5,357 nt of DNA from an uncultured bacterium. GTDB lineage: Bacteria > Chloroflexota > Anaerolineae > JACIWP01. The notes below the pieces were generated by a model. The model saw only the letters and a program-made list of their open reading frames with translations. It did no database searches and was not told where the DNA came from. Below, one piece after another: positions 1 to 4,521 of the stretch. The stretch spans positions 1-5,357 of the forward strand of contig CAIQJD010000981.1 of the NCBI GenBank assembly GCA_903872005.1. Direction: 5' to 3'. Numbering within the stretch: position 1 is the first letter of the stretch; each line of letters opens with the position of its first letter. The translations under genes were made by a program, and so were the position numbers.

Positions 1-2
1 CC

Positions 3-1049
3 ATGGCCACAGGCTACGCCTATGACCCGATCTTCCTGGAACACGACCGGCCCGACCACCCGGAGAGCGCCGAGCGCCTGCGCGCGATCTGGGCCGAGCT
101 GGACGCCGGCGGCCTGACGCCCCTCCTCACGCCGCTGCCGGCCGGCGACGCCCCCCTGGAGCTGCTCCAAAGCGTTCACACCGAAGAATACCGCCGGCGT
201 TTGGAGCAATTTGCCGGGCGCGGCGGCGGCGACCTCGACGCGGATACCTATGTCGGACGCCAGTCCTATGCCGCGGCGCGCCGCGCCGCCGGCGCGGCCA
301 GCGCCGCCGTAGACGCCGTGCTGGATGGCGTCGTCGCCAACGCGTTCGCCCTGGTGCGCCCACCCGGCCATCACGCCCGGCCGGCGCGCGGCATGGGCTT
401 CTGTCTCTTCAACAATGTCGCCATCGCGGCGCGCGCGGCGCGACAACGCGGGCTGCGCCGCGTCCTGATCGTGGACTTCGACGTGCATCACGGCAATGGG
501 ACGCAAGAGATCTTCTTGGAAGAAGACGAAGTCCTCTTCTTCTCCACGCACCAGTACCCCTACTACCCCGGCACCGGGCATTGGCGCGAGATCGGCGCCG
601 GCCGCGGCGAAGGCTTCACCGTCAATGTTCCGCTGGCCCCCGGCGTGGGCGATACCGGTTTCGGCGCCATCTGGGAAGCGCTCCTCGGCCCGGTCGCCCG
701 GCGCTACCGGCCGGAGCTGATCCTGGTCTCGGCCGGCTACGACGCCCACTGGGACGACCCGCTGGCGGCGCTGAACCTCTCCCTGGCCGGCTACGCCGCG
801 CTCTGTCGCGGCCTGCGCGATCTGGCCGACGAGCTGTGCGCCGGCCGGCTGGTCTTCTGCCTGGAGGGCGGCTATCACCTGGGCGTCCTCTCTCACGCCG
901 TCGCCAACACCTTCCGCATCCTGCTGGGCCAGGACGACGCCGCGCTGCGCGATCCCTTCGGGCCGAATCCGCAGCCGGAACGCGCCATCGGCGACTACGT
1001 GGAGCAACTGCGCGCCTTCTTCGGCCTCTCCGAGAGTCATCAGGCATAA
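3..1049 (+). CDS. Histone deacetylase/AcuC superfamily zinc-dependent deacetylase
   Basis: This 348-aa protein belongs to the arginase-fold deacetylase family, cytoplasmic Zn enzymes that remove acetyl groups from protein lysine or small acetylated amines. The whole active site is visible: the charge-relay His pair in PGHHA (H123, H124), zinc ligands D160 and H162 in the DFDVHHGNG segment, the third ligand D247 in SAGYDAH, and the transition-state tyrosine Y291 in LEGGYH. Length is normal for bacterial single-domain members. The N-terminal TGYAYDPIFLEHD closely follows the family's usual beginning, so the ATG at 3 is plausible. Only two bases precede it, so no ribosome binding site or promoter can be seen and an upstream start cannot be excluded. 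There is no signal peptide. It ends 12 nt before a response regulator gene and is probably co-transcribed with it. The exact substrate (acetyl-lysine protein, acetylpolyamine, or acetyl-CoA synthetase as for AcuC) cannot be read from sequence. Family call is very safe; substrate unknown. Confidence 0.95.
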   Translation: MATGYAYDPIFLEHDRPDHPESAERLRAIWAELDAGGLTPLLTPLPAGDAPLELLQSVHTEEYRRRLEQFAGRGGGDLDADTYVGRQSYAAARRAAGAASAAVDAVLDGVVANAFALVRPPGHHARPARGMGFCLFNNVAIAARAARQRGLRRVLIVDFDVHHGNGTQEIFLEEDEVLFFSTHQYPYYPGTGHWREIGAGRGEGFTVNVPLAPGVGDTGFGAIWEALLGPVARRYRPELILVSAGYDAHWDDPLAALNLSLAGYAALCRGLRDLADELCAGRLVFCLEGGYHLGVLSHAVANTFRILLGQDDAALRDPFGPNPQPERAIGDYVEQLRAFFGLSESHQA

Positions 1050-1061
1050 AGGGACAAGAGC

Positions 1062-1793
1062 ATGGGGACGAAAGAAGCGGAACGCCGGCGGGTCCTGGTC
1101 GTGGATGATGAGCCGCGCATGGTGCGCTTCGTGCGGATGAACCTGGAACTAGAGGGATTCGCCGTCAGCGAGGCCGGCAATGGCATCGAGGCGCTCGAAA
1201 AGGTGCGCCAGGACCTGCCCGATCTGGTGCTGCTGGATGTCATGCTGCCGGAAATGGATGGCTTCGAGACCCTGCGCCAGATTCGCCAATTCTCCACCAT
1301 TCCGGTCATCATGCTCACCGCCAAGGGCGAAGAAGATGATCGCATCCGCGGCCTCGACCTGGGCGCAGACGACTATGTCGCCAAGCCCTTCAGCCCGCGC
1401 GAGCTGCTCAGCCGGGTGCGCGCCGTCCTGCGCCGCTCCGAGATAGGTGCGCCGGCCGGCGGCCACGCCCCCATCCAGATTGACGCCGACTTGCAGGTGG
1501 ACTTCCATAGCCGCGCCGTCACCGTGCGCGGCGCGCAGGTCAAGCTGCGCCCCACGGAATATCGCCTGCTCTACCATCTGGTCAATAACGCCGGCTGGGT
1601 AATGACCCACGAGATGCTGCTATCCAAAGTCTGGGGCTACGAGTATCGCGACGACCAGCAGATCTTGCGCCTGTACATCACCTACCTGCGCCAGAAGATC
1701 GAACCTGATCCGGCGCACCCCAAATACATCCTCACCGAGCGCGGCGTCGGCTACCGCTTCGTGGACTACAAGAAAGCGCCGGCCGAACGGTAG
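1062..1793 (+). CDS. OmpR/PhoB-family two-component response regulator
   Basis: This 243-aa transcription factor has two domains. The receiver (about residues 10-124) shows the acidic pair D15/D16, phospho-acceptor D59 in [14 protein letters not shown]86 in VIMLTAKG, switch aromatic Y105 and K108 in KPF, so it should be phosphorylatable. A short linker (about 125-137) leads to a winged-helix DNA-binding domain (about 138-235) with the typical LRPTEYRLL, the VWGYEY helix and the C-terminal wing TERGVGYRF. The ATG at 1062 is supported by AAAGGGA at 1048-1054, which overlaps the stop of the deacetylase gene, so the two genes look translationally linked. No sensor kinase lies in the window; downstream the next gene is convergent. 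The regulator is therefore an orphan here or its kinase is upstream or elsewhere. The target promoters and signal cannot be inferred. Identity to the family is very clear; a specific name such as phoP, mtrA or walR would be a guess. Confidence 0.96.
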   Translation: MGTKEAERRRVLVVDDEPRMVRFVRMNLELEGFAVSEAGNGIEALEKVRQDLPDLVLLDVMLPEMDGFETLRQIRQFSTIPVIMLTAKGEEDDRIRGLDLGADDYVAKPFSPRELLSRVRAVLRRSEIGAPAGGHAPIQIDADLQVDFHSRAVTVRGAQVKLRPTEYRLLYHLVNNAGWVMTHEMLLSKVWGYEYRDDQQILRLYITYLRQKIEPDPAHPKYILTERGVGYRFVDYKKAPAER

Positions 1794-1802
1794 CGCCGGC
1801 GC
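1776..1802 (+). terminator. GC-rich hairpin over the response regulator stop codon, possible terminator
   Basis: GCGCCGGC at 1776-1783 is perfectly complementary to GCCGGCGC at 1795-1802, giving an 8-bp stem with an 11-nt loop that contains the TAG stop (1791-1793). No T-run follows (the next bases are GGATCTCT), so this is not a canonical intrinsic terminator. It may still slow or end transcription between the convergent genes, but GCCGGC is so common here that chance pairing is a real alternative. Confidence 0.3.
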
Positions 1803-1813
1803 GGATCTCTGCG

Positions 1814-1827
1814 TGGCCCGGCGGCCA
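1814..1827. terminator. Short hairpin in the convergent spacer, possible bidirectional terminator
   Basis: TGGCC (1814-1818), loop CGGC, GGCCA (1823-1827) form a perfect 5-bp stem, extendable by one G-T pair, in the 36-bp gap between the response regulator stop and the nucleotidase stop. Its position between two converging stop codons fits a shared terminator, but it is short and has no T-tract on either strand. Confidence 0.25.
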
Positions 1828-1829
1828 TC

Positions 1830-3512
1830 TCACGGCAGATACACGCTGCGCCCCTCCAGCGCATAGCGCAACGGGCCGGCCGTCGCCACCAGCCAGCGGA
1901 TGTACTCGTTGACCCCCTCTTGCATATCCACATAGAGGTCCGCGCGATTCACGCCGGCGGCGAAGGGCGTCCAGCCGTCTTGCCCGCCGGCCAGGAAGTT
2001 GTTCGTGACCACGCGGTAGACATGCGCCGGCTCCAACGGCAGCCCATGCGCCTGCGCCTGCTCCGCGCCCCAGCGCGCCGGCGTGCGGCAGCGGCAATCG
2101 TTGCGCCACTGCCAGGTCAGCCCCGACGTCTGCAACATCCCTTTGGACAGACTGGCGCTTTGGTCGAGCAACTCCTGCAACTGCGCGCCGGTCAAATCCA
2201 TGACGTACAGCGTATTGCCGAAGGGGAGGACGTTGAAGGTCGCGCCCCAGGTGATGGTGAAGGGGAGCGTCCCGCCGGCCGGCGGCTCGATGTCGTCGCG
2301 CAGGCCGCCGGGATTGGTCAGGGCGATCTCCACGGAGCCGTTCACCGCCCCATCGTCCCAGGCGTCGGCCTTCCAGCGCATCCCATCGGCCACCAGATTG
2401 CCCAGGTTGGACTCGTCATTGTAGTCGCGCGTCAGGCGCACGGCCGATAGTCCCACCGGCTGCTCAATCAAGGGGCGCACCTGCGCTGCCCAGTAGTCCA
2501 CGCGCGCCGCGATGCCCGCGTCGGCCGGCGCGCCGGCGCTGACGCTGATCAGGCGATGCGCCGCGAAACGGGCGCGCCCGTTGGCGAAGAGCAGCTCCGT
2601 GCGCCCCAGCCACAGGCCATGATAGCCGGCCTGCACGATGTGCGTCGGCCCAACCGTCAGATGCACCGGCGTCGGGCTATGCTCGTGGCCGCCAATGATC
2701 AGCGTCGCCGGCTTGCCGGCGTCAAGCAGCTCCTGGGCAATCCGCCGCGTCCCCTTGTGCGGGCCGCTGTCATCTGGCCCGATGTGGGCGAGCAGAATCA
2801 CATTGCCGGCCTGCGCCTGCACTTCGTCGTAGTAGCGCAAGACCGCTTCCGTCGGGTCCCGAAATTCCAGGCCATCGGTCGCGCCGCGCACCGTGATGGC
2901 CGGCGTCTCGGTGGTCGTCAGACCAATGACGCCGAGAGCGAGGCCGTCGGCCGGGTCGCCGGCCGGCAGGATGACATACGGCCGCGCCCACGCCGGCGAC
3001 TGCCAGGCCGTTCCGCTGATGACGATATTCGCCGCCAGCCAGGGGAAGTTCGCCTGTTGCGTCTGGCTGATGGCAACCGCCACGCCCTTGTCGAATTCGT
3101 GGTTGCCAAAAGCCGTGCCGGCCACTTGCAGCCGGTTGTAAATGTCCAGGCTGCTCTGGCCCAGGAAGAGCTGCGAGATGGGCGGCGCGCCCAGGGCGAT
3201 ATCGCCGGCGTCCAGCAAGACGACCTGCTGCGCGCCGGCCTCGGCGCGGATCTGGCCCAACAGGCCGGCCAGTTTGGCCGCGCCGCCGCGCCCACGGCTA
3301 TCCGCCTCCAGATGGCCGTGAAAATCGTTGATGTGCAGCAGAGTGATCGTACGCAAGGAAACGGGGGCAGATTCGTAGAGAGTGGGGAAGAAGAGCCGAA
3401 AGCCTTGCGCCGGCCCATCGGCGCTGGCCGCGCCCGACAAGGCGGCGCCGGCGCAGAGCCACGCGCCGGCCAACGCCATCCAGATGAACGCAAATGGGGT
3501 ACGCCTACGCAT
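1830..3512 (-). CDS. Secreted 5'-nucleotidase / 2',3'-cyclic phosphodiesterase family metallophosphoesterase (UshA-like)
   Basis: This 560-aa exported enzyme probably hydrolyses nucleotides or related phosphoesters outside the membrane to release nucleoside and phosphate. Residues 1-31 form a Sec signal peptide (Arg-rich start, hydrophobic core, AASA cleavage region); no lipobox cysteine fits. The metallophosphoesterase domain (about 55-320) has all metal-site motifs: NDFHGH (D63, H65), LDAGD (D104), GNHEFD (N137, H138), LAHIG (H243) and GGHEH (H276, H278). The 5'-nucleotidase C-terminal substrate domain (about 350-525) has TNPGGLRDD (N400-D407), NVLPFGN around F431 and NNFLAGGQDGW around F506, matching the residues that hold the base and phosphate in UshA. 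A small insertion near 471-490 carries C473 and C475. ATG at 3512 is preceded by AGGGTG (minus strand 3523-3518) with 5-nt spacing. Only 9 nt separate it from the brnA stop, so it is probably transcribed with brnTA. Substrate range cannot be fixed from sequence. Confidence 0.93.
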   Translation of the reverse strand: MRRRTPFAFIWMALAGAWLCAGAALSGAASADGPAQGFRLFFPTLYESAPVSLRTITLLHINDFHGHLEADSRGRGGAAKLAGLLGQIRAEAGAQQVVLLDAGDIALGAPPISQLFLGQSSLDIYNRLQVAGTAFGNHEFDKGVAVAISQTQQANFPWLAANIVISGTAWQSPAWARPYVILPAGDPADGLALGVIGLTTTETPAITVRGATDGLEFRDPTEAVLRYYDEVQAQAGNVILLAHIGPDDSGPHKGTRRIAQELLDAGKPATLIIGGHEHSPTPVHLTVGPTHIVQAGYHGLWLGRTELLFANGRARFAAHRLISVSAGAPADAGIAARVDYWAAQVRPLIEQPVGLSAVRLTRDYNDESNLGNLVADGMRWKADAWDDGAVNGSVEIALTNPGGLRDDIEPPAGGTLPFTITWGATFNVLPFGNTLYVMDLTGAQLQELLDQSASLSKGMLQTSGLTWQWRNDCRCRTPARWGAEQAQAHGLPLEPAHVYRVVTNNFLAGGQDGWTPFAAGVNRADLYVDMQEGVNEYIRWLVATAGPLRYALEGRSVYLP

Positions 3513-3521
3513 AGAAACACC

Positions 3522-3782
3522 CTATGAGCTGCGCGTCGCCGTCAACTCCTCACGCACGATGCGCCGTACCATCTCTTCCATCGGTTCTTGGCGTCCGTCC
3601 ACGTAGTCGCGCAGGACCGCGTTGATCAAGGTCTGATAGTTGCCGCCGCCGGCCGCATGCACTTCGGCGCGAAACCATTCCAGGATATCTTCATCCAGAC
3701 GAATGGTGATGCGCGTCTTGCCGCGCGGCATGGGATCAATCGGCCCGCGCACGCCTTTGCTGAAATCGTATGTCTCTTTCAT
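3522..3782 (-). CDS. brnA: BrnA-family antitoxin (ribbon-helix-helix)
   Basis: This 86-aa protein is the antitoxin half of a BrnT/BrnA type II pair. The N-terminal KETYDFSKGVRG segment (2-12) is typical of the family. KTRITIRLD (22-30) is the DNA-contacting beta-strand, followed by helix DILEWFRAEV (32-41), a GGGNYQT turn (45-51) and the second helix LINAVLRDYV (52-61). The charged C-terminal tail (63-80) follows. In the family, BrnA dimers bind and neutralise BrnT, and the protein also represses its own operon. ATG at 3782 has a strong Shine-Dalgarno GAGGGGG (minus strand 3793-3787, 4-nt spacing), placed inside the 3' end of brnT. The repaired brnT frame ends in an ATGA overlap with this start. 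The coding sequence is full length and intact although its toxin is broken. A nucleotidase gene begins 9 nt downstream. Sequence alone does not show whether it still neutralises a BrnT elsewhere in the genome. Confidence 0.9.
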   Translation of the reverse strand: MKETYDFSKGVRGPIDPMPRGKTRITIRLDEDILEWFRAEVHAAGGGNYQTLINAVLRDYVDGRQEPMEEMVRRIVREELTATRSS

Positions 3783-4053
3783 GAAGCCCCCTCGTATTGC
3801 CGACGCTCATGGGGCTCGGCTCTTCGCGCTGAAATGATTCGGATCGCATCGCCACGCCACACATACACTACCACCAATAGCGGCTCAATGCATCCATTCC
3901 GACACTTACGAACCGTTCTTCGTCTGGACAATCATCCGCGACCGTGATGGCGAAGTCGTCCATGAAGATCGTGGCCGCATCCGCAAAATCAACGCCATGC
4001 TTCCTGATGTTCGCATCAGCTTTGTGCTTGTCCCATTCATATTGTGTACTCAT
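3779..4053 (-). pseudogene. brnT: BrnT-family toxin, interrupted by a single-base frameshift
   Basis: BrnT toxins are small RelE-fold ribonucleases of about 90 aa. From ATG at 4053 (minus) the frame gives 58 family-like residues: STQYEWDKHKADANIRKHGV at the start, then EERFVSVGMDALSR. It then runs into YWW and a TAG stop at 3870-3868. Stepping back one base at position 3880 opens a frame that reads LLVVVYVWRGDAIRIISARR followed by AEPHERRQYEGAS, exactly the usual BrnT C-terminus. That frame ends at a TGA (3781-3779) overlapping the brnA ATG as ATGA. The repaired protein would be 91 aa. A lost C, turning CGC-CTA into CGC-TA, explains it simply. No canonical -1 slippery heptamer is visible nearby, so programmed frameshifting is unlikely. 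A sequencing error remains possible. The frame also extends to a GTG at 4074, but family length and the AGGTG at 4068-4064 (10-nt spacing) favour ATG 4053. The truncated product lacks the conserved C-terminal third and is probably inactive. The stretch is visibly richer in A+T than its neighbours. Confidence 0.88.
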
Positions 4054-4065
4054 ATTGTATGTACA
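4037..4065. promoter_or_regulatory. Candidate BrnA operator: inverted and direct repeats over the brnT promoter
   Basis: On the minus strand TGTAC (4065-4061), 11 nt, GTACA (4049-4045) is a perfect inverted repeat spanning the -10 box and the ATG. On the plus strand TCATATTGT occurs twice, at 4037-4045 and 4050-4058, spaced 13 bp and each followed by GTAC. Ribbon-helix-helix antitoxins bind such short repeats over their own promoter, and BrnA-type proteins are known autorepressors. Binding here is inferred from position and symmetry only. Confidence 0.45.
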
Positions 4066-4082
4066 CCTATGCACATTGTCAA
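4054..4082 (-). promoter_or_regulatory. Strong sigma70-like promoter at the 5' end of brnT
   Basis: On the minus strand TTGACA (4082-4077) is followed by exactly 17 nt and TACAAT (4059-4054), a near-consensus promoter in a GC-rich genome. The -10 box touches the predicted brnT ATG at 4053, so transcription would start near 4047, inside the third codon. The promoter is convincing as a sequence. Its geometry means either a different brnT start is used, the toxin start is transcribed from further upstream, or this promoter mainly serves brnA and the nucleotidase. Confidence 0.6.
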
Positions 4083-4118
4083 GATCATTGGCTGCAAATC
4101 TGCGCCGCCTATGCAGCA

Positions 4119-4140
4119 GGCCGGCCCAGGTGGGCCGGCC
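4119..4140. repeat. Perfect 10-bp inverted repeat, possible terminator of the FmdB-type gene
   Basis: GGCCGGCCCA (4119-4128) and TGGGCCGGCC (4131-4140) are perfect reverse complements with two bases between them, so an RNA would form a 9-bp GC stem with a 4-nt loop. It lies 60 nt past the stop of the minus-strand zinc-ribbon gene and 36 nt before the brnT -35 box. That is a suitable place to insulate the two minus-strand units. No T-run follows on either strand, so it is not a textbook intrinsic terminator. Confidence 0.4.
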
Positions 4141-4162
4141 CGTCCATTACGCATCGTCACGC

Positions 4163-4191
4163 TTGCCAAAAGACTGCATTGCGAGTACAAT
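4163..4191 (+). promoter_or_regulatory. Plus-strand sigma70-like promoter pointing antisense into the FmdB-type gene
   Basis: TTGCCA (4163-4168), 17 nt, TACAAT (4186-4191) has the same -10 box and spacing as the two minus-strand promoters in this window. Transcription would begin near 4198 and run antisense through the zinc-ribbon gene. No ribosome binding site with a credible plus-strand gene follows, so any product would be an antisense or leader RNA. It may also be a chance or relic match. Confidence 0.35.
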
Positions 4192-4210
4192 CACCCCATA
4201 TCAGTGATTG
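4188..4210. repeat. 7-bp inverted repeat over the antisense promoter start and FmdB-type stop codon
   Basis: CAATCAC (4188-4194) and GTGATTG (4204-4210) are perfect reverse complements with 9 nt between them. The repeat overlaps the plus-strand -10 box and predicted start site, and the TGA stop of the minus-strand gene. It could be a weak RNA hairpin or a protein binding site; nothing further supports either. Confidence 0.25.
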
Positions 4211-4431
4211 CACGAGCCGCAGTTTTTCGAGGCGCAGCCGCTACACCCGCCCCCGCCGCCAGATCCGCCGGCCGCGTCGCTCTTGCGCACGGCGGCAATG
4301 CGCGACAGCTTGCGCTGCACGCGGGCGCTGCGACAGACCTGGCACTCCAAAGGCGCATCGGCCGCGCTCATCGAGCGCAGCCTGGTGAACTCGGCATGGC
4401 AATCGGCGCAATTATACTCGTAAATCGGCAT
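4201..4431 (-). CDS. FmdB-family putative regulatory zinc-ribbon protein
   Basis: This 76-aa protein starts with the family signature MPIYEYNCADCHAEF. C8-x2-C11 and C30-x2-C33 make a four-cysteine zinc ribbon with the typical spacing. A basic stretch (R37-K50) leads to a Gly-rich tail with four more cysteines (C63, C66, C71, C74), a common but variable feature of the family that could bind a second metal. FmdB proteins are widespread; the founding member was proposed to regulate formamidase expression, but the biochemical role is not established. ATG at 4431 is chosen because MPIYEY is the invariant start and GAGG lies at minus-strand 4442-4439 with 7-nt spacing. The upstream open frame in the same phase is antisense to tldD and is not part of the protein. 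The gene is divergent from tldD and has its own promoter at 4491-4463. It is probably monocistronic, with an inverted repeat 60 nt beyond its stop. Confidence 0.9.
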   Translation of the reverse strand: MPIYEYNCADCHAEFTRLRSMSAADAPLECQVCRSARVQRKLSRIAAVRKSDAAGGSGGGGGCSGCASKNCGSCNH

Positions 4432-4462
4432 CTTCCGACCTCGCATCCCAAGAATCGCCAGC

Positions 4463-4491
4463 ATTGTACACCCGTTTCTGGTCGAGGTCAA
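4463..4491 (-). promoter_or_regulatory. Sigma70-like promoter of the FmdB-type gene
   Basis: On the minus strand TTGACC (4491-4486) is followed by 17 nt and TACAAT (4468-4463). Transcription would begin near 4456, giving a leader of about 25 nt that carries the GAGG ribosome binding site of the zinc-ribbon gene. Spacing, box quality and leader length all fit a housekeeping promoter. It occupies much of the 90-bp divergent spacer, so it must share that space with the tldD promoter. Confidence 0.65.
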
Positions 4492-4521
4492 AATGCCTGC
4501 AGAATGGGGCAAGGAGCAAGC

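Noticed and set aside
581..1108. Plus-strand 175-codon frame overlapping the deacetylase 3' half and the regulator start
   Set aside because: Extremely Arg/Pro-rich shadow of the deacetylase gene in another phase with no motif.
1794..1829. Small gene or RNA in the convergent spacer
   Set aside because: Only 36 bp long, with a short hairpin and no coding potential.
2556..3527. Long plus-strand open frame of 323 codons opposite the nucleotidase gene
   Set aside because: It is fully antisense to a gene with complete catalytic motifs, has an Arg/Gln/Ala-rich composition typical of GC-rich shadow frames, and shows no recognisable domain.
3519..3545. Possible nucleotidase promoter inside the end of brnA: TTGACG (3545-3540), 15 nt, TAGGGT (3524-3519)
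   Set aside because: The spacer is short, the -10 box matches only three of six consensus bases, and transcription would start at the ATG itself; co-transcription with brnA is simpler.
3868..3890. Programmed -1 frameshift in brnT
   Set aside because: No X-XXY-YYZ slippery heptamer is visible before the TAG stop, and BrnT genes are not known to use recoding; a single-base indel or read error explains it better.
4072..4074. GTG start for brnT seven codons upstream of the ATG
   Set aside because: No ribosome binding site precedes it, it lies within the promoter spacer, and the resulting N-terminal extension is not family-like.
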